Positions 45,176-53,804 of a stretch of 64,000 nt of DNA are shown here, piece after piece. Origin of the DNA: Comamonadaceae bacterium (GTDB lineage Bacteria; Pseudomonadota; Gammaproteobacteria; Burkholderiales; Burkholderiaceae_C). The notes beneath the pieces are model-generated. The model saw only the letters and a program-made list of their open reading frames with translations. It was not told where the DNA came from and searched no databases. Position 1 is the first letter of the stretch; each line of letters opens with the position of its first letter. The stretch is taken from assembly GCA_947375135.1 (NCBI GenBank), contig CANCER010000005.1, positions 1 to 64,000 on the forward strand, given 5' to 3'. The translations under genes and the position numbers were made by a program.

Positions 45176-45661
45176 TTACGCGGCCAGGGCTTTTTCAATG
45201 TCCCGGGCCAGACTTTGCGGCGTGTCGGTCGGTGCATAGCGTTTGAGCACCGCACCGTCCTTGCCCACCAGAAACTTGGTGAAATTCCATTTGATCGACT
45301 TGCTGCCGAGCAGGCCGGGCGCTTCCTTGCTCAGCCATTGGTAAAGCGGCAGGGCGCCGCTGCCATTGACCTCGACTTTGGCCATCATGGGAAACGTGAC
45401 GCCGTAGTTCAGCTGGCAAAAGCTGGCAATCTCGGCATTGCTGCCGCTGTCCTGCCCGCCAAACTGGTTGCAGGGAAAGCCCAGCACCGCCAGGCCTTTT
45501 TCCGCGTACTGCTGGTGCAAAGTCTCCAGTCCGGCGAACTGCGGCGTGAAGCCGCAGGCGCTGGCGGTGTTGACGATCAGCAGCACCTTGCCTTGGAAAT
45601 GGGTGAGGGCGATCGTCTTGCCATCCATCTGCAGCGCATCAAAATCGTACACAGTGGCCAT
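45176..45661 (-). CDS. Glutathione peroxidase (thiol peroxidase type)
   Basis: 161 residues, cytoplasmic. The active site Cys lies in NTASACGFTPQFAGLE, the conserved Gln in LGFPCNQFGGQDSG and Trp/Asn in IKWNFTKFLVG. The cysteine in GFPCNQF could be the resolving Cys of the thioredoxin-dependent type. Convergent with ccmI. The open frame extends far upstream on the minus strand, but ATG 45661 fits the family start. Confidence 0.92.
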   Translation of the reverse strand: MATVYDFDALQMDGKTIALTHFQGKVLLIVNTASACGFTPQFAGLETLHQQYAEKGLAVLGFPCNQFGGQDSGSNAEIASFCQLNYGVTFPMMAKVEVNGSGALPLYQWLSKEAPGLLGSKSIKWNFTKFLVGKDGAVLKRYAPTDTPQSLARDIEKALAA

Positions 45662-45787
45662 GGGTTTCTCCGGTTGAAAACGCATTTTGTACCCCCGCAG
45701 GCCAGACGGTGCGGCCTGCGGCAGTGCCCATGGCCTGCATGCGTCTATTGCTTGCGGTATGGTGGGGGCCTTCAAGGAGAGTTGACT

Positions 45788-46804
45788 ATGCAACAACGCA
45801 GGCTGGGGGAATTTCAGGTGGGCCGCATCGGCCTGGGATGCATGAATCTGGACCATGGCTACGCGCCGCCAGTGTCGCAGCCGCAGGGCGAGCGTCTCTT
45901 GCTTCAGGCGCTGGAGGCGGGGTATACGTTGATGGACACTGCCACGCTTTACGGGGCGGGACAGAACGAAGCACGTGTCGGACAGGTGCTGCAGGCGCAT
46001 CGCAAGGACATCGTGCTGTCCAGCAAATGCGGCATGGAGATCCTCCCGGTGGAGGGCAAGCCGGTGCGGGTGATTGACGGGCGGCCAGCCACTTTGATGC
46101 GCCAGTGCGAAGACAGCCTGCGCCGCCTCAAAACCGATGTCATCGACCTCTATTACCTGCACCGCTGGGACCGCCGGGTGCCGATTGAAGACAGCGTGGG
46201 CGCCATGAGCCGCATGGTGGAAAAAGGCCATGTGCGCTGCCTGGGCCTGAGCGAGGTGTCCGCTGCCACCTTGCGCCGCGCCAACGCCGTGCACCCGATC
46301 GCGGCCCTGCAGTCCGAGTACTCGCTGTGGACGCGCAATACGGAAATTGCCGTGCTCGATGCCTGCCGGGAACTGGGTGTGGCCCTGGTGGCCTTCAGCC
46401 CGGTGGCGCGCGGATTTCTGTGCGGGCCGGAACTGGATGTGACGGCCCTGGACGCCAAAGACATGCGGCGCAGCATGCCGCGCTTTGGCGGGGAACACTT
46501 TTTACACAACCGGGAATGGCTGCCTGCCTACCGGCAACTGGCGCAGCAGGCCGGTTGCACACCAGCCCAACTGGCGCTGGCCTGGTTGCTGCAGCAAAGG
46601 CCTTACATCATCCCTATTCCCGGCACGCAAAGCGTGGAGCACCTGCTGGAAAACGCGGCCGCCGACCGTGTGGTTCTGGACGCCGATGTGCTGGCCGCGC
46701 TGGATGCGCTGATCAACCAGGACACGGTCCGTGGTGAGCGCTATGACGCGCAAGGCACGCGCGATACGGATACCGAGCGCTTTGACGACGCCGCTATGCG
46801 CTGA
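45788..46804 (+). CDS. Aldo/keto reductase
   Basis: 338 residues, a TIM-barrel NADPH-dependent oxidoreductase. Motifs: GLGCMNLDHGY near the start, MDTATLYGAGQNEARVG (catalytic Asp/Tyr), LSSKCGME (Lys), DLYYLHRWDRRVPIED (His) and IPIPGTQSVEHLLENA for the cofactor phosphate. The substrate is unknown. ATG 45788 is behind AAGGAGA. It converges with a small hypothetical gene two bases away. Confidence 0.92.
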   Translation: MQQRRLGEFQVGRIGLGCMNLDHGYAPPVSQPQGERLLLQALEAGYTLMDTATLYGAGQNEARVGQVLQAHRKDIVLSSKCGMEILPVEGKPVRVIDGRPATLMRQCEDSLRRLKTDVIDLYYLHRWDRRVPIEDSVGAMSRMVEKGHVRCLGLSEVSAATLRRANAVHPIAALQSEYSLWTRNTEIAVLDACRELGVALVAFSPVARGFLCGPELDVTALDAKDMRRSMPRFGGEHFLHNREWLPAYRQLAQQAGCTPAQLALAWLLQQRPYIIPIPGTQSVEHLLENAAADRVVLDADVLAALDALINQDTVRGERYDAQGTRDTDTERFDDAAMR

Positions 46805-46806
46805 GG

Positions 46807-47052
46807 CTAGGTGATCTTGAAGACGGTCCGGACGGTCTTGGAGCCGGACTTTTCCTCAAACACCGCCCATTGTTTGATGCCCTTGACCAGCACCTGCTTG
46901 CTGATGTCCTTCACCGCCACCCGGGCCTTGAGCTTGGCTGTCAACCAGTCCTGCACATGCGCAATGGTTTCACCCTGTTTGCCGGTGGGAACAAGCAGTT
47001 CCATGCCCGCCACGGTGCCGGAGGAGGTAACGGTGAGTTCGGTGGCTGGCAT
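46807..47052 (-). CDS. Hypothetical protein
   Basis: 81 residues, soluble, with alternating beta strands and a helix (TIAHVQDWLTAKLKARV). I do not recognise a family. It lies 42 bases downstream of the lplT end on the opposite end of the gap and ends two bases from the aldo/keto reductase stop, so its boundaries look real. No signal peptide or membrane segment. Confidence 0.6.
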   Translation of the reverse strand: MPATELTVTSSGTVAGMELLVPTGKQGETIAHVQDWLTAKLKARVAVKDISKQVLVKGIKQWAVFEEKSGSKTVRTVFKIT

Positions 47053-47094
47053 GGTGAATTTTGGGTGGGTGCAGTAGCTGCAGGGTCCTGCAGG

Positions 47095-48378
47095 CTAGCC
47101 GTGCATGTTATCGTTGCGGGCAATATCCAGCAGGTAGTCCACCTCTTCGGCATGGGCCACGCAGTTGTGTTCATGCCAGCGCTTGATCACCCACATGAAA
47201 CCGGCCACCACCAGGCCAAACACGGTGATGGCGCCAAAGGCCGACAGGCCCATGCCGGTGGACAGGCTGTAGAAGCCGCCCAGGCCCAGAATGCAGGCCT
47301 GCTCGTTGAAGTTCTGTACCGCAATCGAGCGCCCCGACCCCATCAGGTTGTGGCCGCGGTGTTGCAGCAGCGCATTCATGGGCACCACCAGAAAGCCGCC
47401 CAGGCCCCCCAGCAAGACCAGGAAGGGTGCAGCCACCCACACGTTGCTGATGAAGTTGAGCAGGATCACCAGCACGCCCATGGCAATGCCCAGGGGCATG
47501 ACCAGGGTGGCGTGCTCCAGGCGCATGCGCAGCGAGGCCGCTACCGCGCCGACTGCCGTGCCGATGGCCACCACACCAACCAGAGCCGAAGCCTGTGTCA
47601 CCGTGTAGCCCAGCGCGGCGGCGGCCCAGGCCAGCACGATGTAGCGCAGATTGCCGCTGACACCCCAGAACAAGGTGGTGGTGGCCAGGGAAATCTGGCC
47701 CAGGCGGTCGCGCCACAGGCGCATATTGCAGTGCCAGAAATCGGGCAGCAGGCTGAGCAGCTTCTTGGGCATGGGCCGCATGGGGAACTCGGTCAGCGGA
47801 ATGCGCGTGTTGAACCAAGCTGCCAGCAGGTAGACAAAGATCAGCACGCAAATGGCGGCTTCCGGCGGGGTGTCGATGCCGGTGTCGATCAGCGGGAAAT
47901 CAAAGCCCAGCAGCACCTTCGAAATTTGCGGCCCCACCAATTGGCCGCCCAGCAGCACACCCAGAATAATGGAGGAGATGGTCAGCCCCTCGATCCAGCC
48001 ATTGGCTTTGACCAGTTGCGAGGCCGGCAGCAACTCGGTGAGGATGCCGTACTTGGCCGGCGAGTAGGCCGCCGCGCCCAGACCGACGACGGCATAGGCC
48101 ATCAGCGGGTGGGTGCCAAACAGCATCAACAAACAGCCCACCACTTTGATGGAATTGCTCATCAGCATCACCCGCCCTTTGGGGTGGGCATCGGCAAAGG
48201 CGCCGACAAAGGGCGCCAACACCACATAAAACAAGGCAAACATGGGAACCAGGGCTGCCTGCTGCCAGGCAGGAGCGCCTTGTCCTCGCAGCAATTGCAC
48301 GGCGCCCACAAACAATGCGTTGTCGGCCAGCGAGCTGAAAAACTGCGCCGACATGATGGTGAAAAAGCCGCGTTTCAT
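47095..48378 (-). CDS. lplT: Lysophospholipid transporter LplT
   Basis: 427-residue major facilitator protein with about 12 helices. The N-terminus (FFTIMSAQFFSSLADNALFV) and the segment YSPAKYGILTELLPASQLVKANGW are characteristic of LplT, which flips lyso-phosphatidylethanolamine inward for reacylation. The usual partner acyltransferase Aas is not adjacent. Divergent from alr. Confidence 0.92.
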   Translation of the reverse strand: MKRGFFTIMSAQFFSSLADNALFVGAVQLLRGQGAPAWQQAALVPMFALFYVVLAPFVGAFADAHPKGRVMLMSNSIKVVGCLLMLFGTHPLMAYAVVGLGAAAYSPAKYGILTELLPASQLVKANGWIEGLTISSIILGVLLGGQLVGPQISKVLLGFDFPLIDTGIDTPPEAAICVLIFVYLLAAWFNTRIPLTEFPMRPMPKKLLSLLPDFWHCNMRLWRDRLGQISLATTTLFWGVSGNLRYIVLAWAAAALGYTVTQASALVGVVAIGTAVGAVAASLRMRLEHATLVMPLGIAMGVLVILLNFISNVWVAAPFLVLLGGLGGFLVVPMNALLQHRGHNLMGSGRSIAVQNFNEQACILGLGGFYSLSTGMGLSAFGAITVFGLVVAGFMWVIKRWHEHNCVAHAEEVDYLLDIARNDNMHG

Positions 48379-48504
48379 GGATCCGGGAATGCTGCACGGG
48401 TCTTGCCGGTGCTGTGGGTGGTGTGATGAGGCGCCAAAGGTTGTGCGGTTATAGCACGGCGCGCGGTGTCAGAATCGGGGCAGCCCCGCCCTATCTGCAC
48501 GCCC

Positions 48505-49599
48505 ATGCCACGCCCCATACAAGCCACCATCCACACCCAAGCCCTGGCCCATAACCTGAATGCGGCCCGCCGGCATGCGCCGGACGCCCGCGTCTGGGCC
48601 GTGGTCAAGGCCAACGCCTATGGCCATGGCATCGAGCGCGTGTTCGACGGCCTGCGTGCAGCCGACGGCTTTGCCCTGCTGGACCTGGCCGAGGCGCAGC
48701 GCGTGCGTGCCTTGGGCTGGCGCGGCCCGGTGCTGCTGCTCGAAGGCGTATTCGAGCTGCGTGACCTGGAGCTCTGCTCCCGCCTGGACCTGTGGCACAC
48801 GGTGCACTGCGAAGCGCAGATCGACATGCTGGCAGCCCACAAGACCAATGTGCCGCAGCGCGTTTTCCTCAAGCTGAACACCGGCATGAACCGCCTGGGC
48901 TTTGCCCCGGGGCAATACCGCAGCGCCTGGACCCGCCTGAACGCCTTGCCGCAGGTGGACGAAATCTCGCACATGACGCACTTCAGCGACGCCGATGGCC
49001 CGCCCGGTGTGGCGCACCAGATGGCTTTGTTTGATGCCACCACGCGCGACCTCCCCGGCGAGCGCACGGTGAGCAACAGCGCCGCACTGCTGCGCCACGA
49101 CAGCGCGCTACTGGCCAGCGACTGGGTGCGCCCCGGCATTGCGGTCTATGGCAGCGCGCCCGACTTTCCCGCGCACAGCGCGGCGCACTGGGGCCTGCAG
49201 CCCACCATGACGCTGGAAGCCAAAATCATTGCCGTGCAGCACCTGCAGCCTGGCGACCGCGTGGGCTACGGCTCCCGCTTCTGTGCCGAGGCGCCCATGC
49301 GCATTGGCGTGGTGGCCTGTGGCTATGCCGACGGCTACCCGCGCATCTGCCCCACCGGCACGCCGGTGCTGGTGGACGGGCAGCCCAGCCGCACGCTGGG
49401 GCGCGTCAGCATGGACATGCTCAGTGTGGACCTGAGCGCGCTGCCCGAGGCCGGGCACGGCAGCACCGTGACCCTGTGGGGCCGCGCGCACAACGGTGCG
49501 GTGTTGCCGATCGACACGGTCGCAGCCCAGGCGGGTACCCTGGCCTATGAGTTGCTGTGCGCGCTGGCTCCGCGCGTGCCGGTGGTGACCGAAGCGTGA
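48505..49599 (+). CDS. alr: Alanine racemase
   Basis: 364-residue PLP enzyme making D-alanine for peptidoglycan. The PLP lysine is in [13 protein letters not shown], and the C-terminal domain has the catalytic Tyr in [19 protein letters not shown] and the final domain contact motif [11 protein letters not shown] use ATG 48505; an upstream frame opens at 48466. Confidence 0.94.
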   Translation: MPRPIQATIHTQALAHNLNAARRHAPDARVWAVVKANAYGHGIERVFDGLRAADGFALLDLAEAQRVRALGWRGPVLLLEGVFELRDLELCSRLDLWHTVHCEAQIDMLAAHKTNVPQRVFLKLNTGMNRLGFAPGQYRSAWTRLNALPQVDEISHMTHFSDADGPPGVAHQMALFDATTRDLPGERTVSNSAALLRHDSALLASDWVRPGIAVYGSAPDFPAHSAAHWGLQPTMTLEAKIIAVQHLQPGDRVGYGSRFCAEAPMRIGVVACGYADGYPRICPTGTPVLVDGQPSRTLGRVSMDMLSVDLSALPEAGHGSTVTLWGRAHNGAVLPIDTVAAQAGTLAYELLCALAPRVPVVTEA

Positions 49600-49649
49600 A
49601 GCGCCGGGCCCTGGCGTATGCCTGTGGTTTTGTCCAGTAACATGCGGCA

Positions 49650-51017
49650 ATGGCCAAAGAGAAAACCGTTTACACCTGCAACGAATGCGGCGGCACCAGC
49701 CCGAAGTGGCTGGGCAAATGCCCGTCCTGCAATGCCTGGAACACCCTGATCGAATCCGTCGCCGGCAGCGACGCGCCCACCAAAAACCGCTTTGCCTCGC
49801 TGGCCAAGACCGCCGAGGTGATCGTGCTGTCCGACATCGAAGCCAGCGATGTGGACCGCACCCCCACCGGCCACGAGGAGCTGGACCGCGTGCTGGGCGG
49901 CGGCATGGTCGAGGGCGGCGTGGTGCTGATCGGCGGTGACCCCGGCATCGGCAAGTCCACGCTGCTCTTGCAGGCGCTGGATTCGCTGCAGCGCCAGGGC
50001 AAGAGCACCTTGTATGTCACCGGCGAAGAGAGCGGGGCGCAGGTGGCCTTGCGCTCGCGCCGCCTGGGGCTGGACCAGTCCCAGGTCAAAGTGCTGGCCG
50101 AAATCCAGCTGGAAAAAATCCTGGCGACGCTTGCCGCCCACAGCCCCGATGTGGCCGTGATCGACTCCATCCAGACCGTCTACTCCGAGCAGCTCACCAG
50201 CGCCCCCGGCTCGGTGGCCCAGGTGCGTGAATGCGCCGCCCACCTGACGCGCGCGGCAAAAGCCAGCGGCACCGCCATCGTGCTGGTCGGCCATGTCACC
50301 AAGGACGGCACCCTGGCCGGCCCGCGTGTGCTGGAGCACATGGTGGACACCGTTCTTTATTTCGAGGGCGACACCCACAGCCAGTTCCGCCTGGTGCGCG
50401 CCATCAAGAACCGCTTTGGCGCGGTCAACGAAATCGGCGTTTTTGCCATGACCGAAAAAGGCCTCAAGGGCGTGAGCAACCCCAGCGCCATCTTCCTGAG
50501 CCAGCATGCCGAGCCTGTGCCCGGCAGCTGCGTCATGGTCACACTCGAAGGCACGCGCCCCATGCTGGTGGAAATCCAGGCGCTGGTGGACAGCGGCGGC
50601 CCGTCACCCCGGCGTCTGTCGGTCGGCCTGGACAAGGACCGGCTGGCCATGCTGCTGGCCGTTCTCCACCGCCACGCCGGTGTGGCCTGCATGGACCAGG
50701 ATGTGTTCGTCAATGCCGTGGGCGGCGTGCGCATCAGCGAGCCGGCGGCCGACCTGGCGGTGCTGCTGTCCATTACCTCGTCCTTGCGCGGCAAAGCGCT
50801 GCCGAAGGGCTTTATTGCCTTTGGCGAGGTCGGCTTGGCCGGCGAGGTGCGCCCGGCGCCGCGCGGCCAGGAGCGGCTCAAAGAAGCCGCCAAGCTGGGC
50901 TTCAGCATGGCCGTGGTGCCCAAGGCCAATGCGCCCAAGAAGCCGATTGAAGGCATGACCATCCACGCCGTGGAGCGGGTGGAAGAGGCCATGGAAGTCG
51001 TGCGCTCGCTGACGTAA
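49650..51017 (+). CDS. radA: DNA repair protein RadA
   Basis: 455 residues. An N-terminal C4 zinc finger (YTCNECGG ... CPSCNAW) is followed by a RecA-like ATPase (Walker A GGDPGIGKSTLLLQ, RadA-specific KNRFG motif at IKNRFGAVNEIG) and a C-terminal Lon-protease-like domain (FIAFGEVGLAGEVRPAPRG). It promotes branch migration in recombination. 50 bases after alr. Confidence 0.96.
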   Translation: MAKEKTVYTCNECGGTSPKWLGKCPSCNAWNTLIESVAGSDAPTKNRFASLAKTAEVIVLSDIEASDVDRTPTGHEELDRVLGGGMVEGGVVLIGGDPGIGKSTLLLQALDSLQRQGKSTLYVTGEESGAQVALRSRRLGLDQSQVKVLAEIQLEKILATLAAHSPDVAVIDSIQTVYSEQLTSAPGSVAQVRECAAHLTRAAKASGTAIVLVGHVTKDGTLAGPRVLEHMVDTVLYFEGDTHSQFRLVRAIKNRFGAVNEIGVFAMTEKGLKGVSNPSAIFLSQHAEPVPGSCVMVTLEGTRPMLVEIQALVDSGGPSPRRLSVGLDKDRLAMLLAVLHRHAGVACMDQDVFVNAVGGVRISEPAADLAVLLSITSSLRGKALPKGFIAFGEVGLAGEVRPAPRGQERLKEAAKLGFSMAVVPKANAPKKPIEGMTIHAVERVEEAMEVVRSLT

Positions 51018-51026
51018 TATGGCCGC

Positions 51027-51380
51027 ATGTCCTGGCTCAACAAACTCCCCAACTCCATCCGCAGCGCCAGCGGCCTGGAGTGGACGCTGTGGCGCCGTCT
51101 GCCGCTGATTCTTCTGGTGGGCACCGCGCTGCCGCTGGCCGCAGCCGTGGCCTTGCATTTATCGAGCGCCCAGGACGACGCCGCGCAACTGCGCTGGCTG
51201 CAAACCATGGACTATGTGGTGGTGGGCGTGGTGATCTTCCACTGGACGGCGGTGTTCACCACGGCAATCGGTTGTGTGGTGGTGATGTTGATGAAGGGCC
51301 CGGGCTACGTGGCCGACGACCCTTTGGAACTCTCGCACAGCGACAAACCGCGCGCCGGCGCACAGACAGAAGAGCGCTAA
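51027..51380 (+). CDS. Small membrane protein of unknown function
   Basis: 117 residues with two membrane helices (about 26-46, LILLVGTALPLAAAVALHL, and 62-92, VVVGVVIFHWTAVFTTAIGCVVVML). Nine bases after radA, so likely co-transcribed. No named family recognised. The C-terminus is polar (KPRAGAQTEER). Confidence 0.7.
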   Translation: MSWLNKLPNSIRSASGLEWTLWRRLPLILLVGTALPLAAAVALHLSSAQDDAAQLRWLQTMDYVVVGVVIFHWTAVFTTAIGCVVVMLMKGPGYVADDPLELSHSDKPRAGAQTEER

Positions 51381-51440
51381 GCCCCCACACGCTGCGCTGT
51401 GCACAGGTCGCTGCCCCCGTGCGGCGGCGCAAGCCAGCCA
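51380..51440 (+). repeat. Degenerate copy of the GC-rich intergenic repeat
   Basis: AGCCCCCACACGCTGCGCTG and the following CGCTGCCCCCGTGCGGCGGCG resemble the left half of the element at 42767-42892 (AGCCCCCACGTTCGTCACTG ... CTGCCCCCCGAGGGGG). It starts directly at the TAA of the preceding gene but does not form a bridging open frame to the next gene. Confidence 0.45.
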
Positions 51441-51511
51441 GGCACAGCCCGACACTGGCTTAAGCAGGATTTAATCTGCCCCGCCTAGGATGCGTAGCAC
51501 TGGAGGTTCTT

Positions 51512-51916
51512 ATGTCTTATCTGAAGTTTTTTACCCTGGCTGCGCCCCTGGCTCTGGCCCTTCTTTCCACCCCTGCGCAGGCCCAGACCACGCCCGGCGA
51601 ACAACTGGCCGCTTATGTGGCGCAGTCCGGCCAACCGGCGCAAGCTGCACGCGGGCAGGAGTTTTTTACCACCAAGCATGGCAAGGAATGGAGCTGCTCC
51701 ACCTGCCACACCGCCAAGCCCACGGTGGACGGCAAACATGCCACCACCGGCAAGGTGATCGCGCCCATGGCACCCGCCTTCAACGCGCAGCGCTTTACCG
51801 ATGCGGCCAAGACTGAGAAATGGTTCCGCCGCAATTGCAACGACGTGGTCGGGCGCGAATGCAGCGCCGCCGAAAAGGCCGATTTTTTGAGCTGGTTGCT
51901 CTCGCTCAAATCCTGA
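51512..51916 (+). CDS. Monoheme cytochrome c of the SHP family (DUF1924)
   Basis: 134 residues with a signal peptide (LALALLSTPAQAQ). The single heme site is Cys62-Ser-Thr-Cys-His66. After it comes RRNCNDVVGREC (residues 106-117), which matches the region of sphaeroides heme protein that holds the asparagine heme ligand and a disulfide (Cys109/Cys117). SHP binds oxygen and NO in a periplasmic site when its Asn ligand leaves. The next two genes, a diheme cytochrome and a cytochrome b, are its known neighbours. Confidence 0.88.
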   Translation: MSYLKFFTLAAPLALALLSTPAQAQTTPGEQLAAYVAQSGQPAQAARGQEFFTTKHGKEWSCSTCHTAKPTVDGKHATTGKVIAPMAPAFNAQRFTDAAKTEKWFRRNCNDVVGRECSAAEKADFLSWLLSLKS

Positions 51917-51929
51917 TGTTTGAAAGTTG

Positions 51930-52403
51930 ATGATGAAAAAAGTACTGATGTCCCTGGCCGCTGCGGCCACGCTGGCCTTGTCCATGGCGGGCCTGGCGCA
52001 TGCCGAGCGCGGCAGCTACGGCGTGGCACCCTTGCCCAAGCACCAGCAGGAATGTTCTTCCTGCCACGTGGCCTACCCGCCCGGTTTGCTGCCGGCAGCG
52101 TCCTGGGCCCGCATCATGGGCAGCCTGAACAAGCACTTCGGCACCGACGCGTCCTTGGATGACGCCAGCACGCGTGAAATTGCGGCCTGGCTCAAGGCCA
52201 ACGCCGGCAGTGGACGGCGTGGCGGCGAAGAGCCGGCGCAGGACCGCATCAGCAAAGCCAACTGGTTCGTGCGCCAGCACGATGAGGTGTCTTCCAGCAC
52301 CTGGAAGCGCGCCAGCATCGGCAGCGCGGCCAACTGCTCGGCCTGCCATGCGGGTGCAGCCAAGGGTGACTTCAACGAACACGCGGTGCGTATTCCCAAA
52401 TGA
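51930..52403 (+). CDS. Diheme cytochrome c (DHC type)
   Basis: 157 residues, signal peptide ending AGLAHA. Two heme-binding motifs: Cys42-Ser-Ser-Cys-His46 and Cys136-Ser-Ala-Cys-His140. It starts 13 bases after the SHP gene and overlaps the cytochrome b gene by four bases. In SHP clusters this protein carries electrons between the membrane cytochrome b and SHP. Two ATGs lie at 51930 and 51933; either may start. Confidence 0.9.
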   Translation: MMKKVLMSLAAAATLALSMAGLAHAERGSYGVAPLPKHQQECSSCHVAYPPGLLPAASWARIMGSLNKHFGTDASLDDASTREIAAWLKANAGSGRRGGEEPAQDRISKANWFVRQHDEVSSSTWKRASIGSAANCSACHAGAAKGDFNEHAVRIPK

Positions 52404-53083
52404 CTGAGTTGACCCAAGGTACACAAAAGATCCGCGTCTGGGACGCCCCGGTGCGCGTCTTCCACTGGCTGCTGGTGCTCAGCTTTGCCGGTGCCTACCT
52501 CACGGCCGAGAGCGAGGTCTGGCGCCTGGTGCACGTCACCCTGGGTTACACCCTGGGCGGCCTGCTGGCGTTCCGGCTGGTGTGGGGCGTGATCGGCACC
52601 CGCTATGCCCGCTTCAGCAACTTTGTGCGCGGCCCGGCGGCAGTGGTGCGGTACCTGAAGTCCCTCCGGACCCCGCAGCCCGAGCACCACCTGGGTCACA
52701 ACCCGGCGGGTGCCGTGGCGATTGTGCTGCTGATGGTTCTGGGCCTGGGCATTACCGCCACTGGCTATATCACCTACAACGACCTCGGCCCGGGCTGGGT
52801 CGGCGAGCTGCACGACCTGCTGGCCAATGCCATGGTGCTGGTCATCATCGGGCACCTGGTGGGCGTGGTCACGGCCAGCCTGCAGCACCAGGAAAATCTG
52901 GTGCGCTCCATGGTCACCGGCTTCAAGACCGGCGCCGCCGACCAGGGTATTCGCCGCACCTGGACGGTGGTGGCAGTGGCCATCGTGATCGCGGTGCTGG
53001 GCTTCTGGTGGCTGCAATGGCAAAGCGCGCCTACGCCGGATACTGCGGGCGTGGCACAGACCACACTTCAAGCGGCAAAATAG
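52400..53083 (+). CDS. Cytochrome b561-like membrane protein
   Basis: 227 residues with four membrane helices plus a C-terminal one (TVVAVAIVIAVLGFWWLQW). Histidines that could bind b-type hemes: VFHWLLVLSF, LVHVTLGY, GELHDLLAN and IIGHLVGVV. It would take electrons from the quinol pool and pass them to the diheme cytochrome c. The ATGA overlap couples it to the previous gene. Confidence 0.9.
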   Translation: MTELTQGTQKIRVWDAPVRVFHWLLVLSFAGAYLTAESEVWRLVHVTLGYTLGGLLAFRLVWGVIGTRYARFSNFVRGPAAVVRYLKSLRTPQPEHHLGHNPAGAVAIVLLMVLGLGITATGYITYNDLGPGWVGELHDLLANAMVLVIIGHLVGVVTASLQHQENLVRSMVTGFKTGAADQGIRRTWTVVAVAIVIAVLGFWWLQWQSAPTPDTAGVAQTTLQAAK

Positions 53084-53132
53084 CCCAGCCCACGGCACAC
53101 GCTTTTTGTGTGCGGTCCCACCAGGAACCCCC

Positions 53133-53804
53133 ATGCGCATACTGCTTGCTGAAGACGACGCCATGCTCGGAGACGGCTTGCGCGCAGGCCTGCGCCAGGC
53201 GGGCTTTCAGGTGGATTGGGTGCGCGATGGATTGGCCGCAGAACGTGAAGTCGCCAGTGGCGTCTATGCGGCGGCCGTGCTGGACCTGGGTCTGCCGCTC
53301 AAGGACGGGCTGGATGTTTTGAAAGACTTGCGCGCCCGCAAGATCGAAACTCCCATCCTGGTGCTGACCGCGCGCGACGCGGTGCCTGACCGGGTGGCGG
53401 GCCTGGACACCGGGGCCGACGACTATGTGGTCAAGCCGGTGGACCTGAACGAGCTGGCAGCGCGCCTGCGTTCGCTGGTGCGCCGCTCGGTCGGTCAGCT
53501 GCAGGAGACCATCTGCAGTGCCGGCGTGAAACTCGACCCTGCCGCCCGCTCGGTGTCTTGCAACGGCGAGAGCGTGCCCCTGTCCACCCGCGAATTTGAT
53601 CTGCTGCACGCCCTGTTGCGCAGCGCCGGGCGCGTGCTGTCGCGCGAGCAGCTGGAGCAGCAGATGTACAGCTGGGGCCACGAGGTAGAGAGCAATACGA
53701 TTGAGGTCCACATCCACCACCTGCGCCGCAAACTGGGCTCCGAGCTGATCCAGACCGTGCGCGGTGTGGGCTATATGGTGCAGCGCGAACCGTCCGGCCC
53801 ATGA
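53133..53804 (+). CDS. OmpR-family response regulator (QseB/PmrA-like)
   Basis: 223 residues. Receiver domain with the acidic pair AEDDAML, phospho-acceptor Asp51 (AVLDLGLPLKDGL) and Lys101 (YVVKPVDL), then a winged-helix DNA-binding domain ending HIHHLRRKLG and TVRGVGYMVQ. It overlaps its kinase gene by four bases. Its position after the SHP-DHC-cyt b genes suggests it regulates them. Confidence 0.93.
   Translation: MRILLAEDDAMLGDGLRAGLRQAGFQVDWVRDGLAAEREVASGVYAAAVLDLGLPLKDGLDVLKDLRARKIETPILVLTARDAVPDRVAGLDTGADDYVVKPVDLNELAARLRSLVRRSVGQLQETICSAGVKLDPAARSVSCNGESVPLSTREFDLLHALLRSAGRVLSREQLEQQMYSWGHEVESNTIEVHIHHLRRKLGSELIQTVRGVGYMVQREPSGP

Noticed and set aside
45215..45787. N-terminal extension of the aldo/keto reductase frame
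   Set aside because: The frame is open across the opposite glutathione peroxidase gene, but the family start and a good ribosome site are at 45788.
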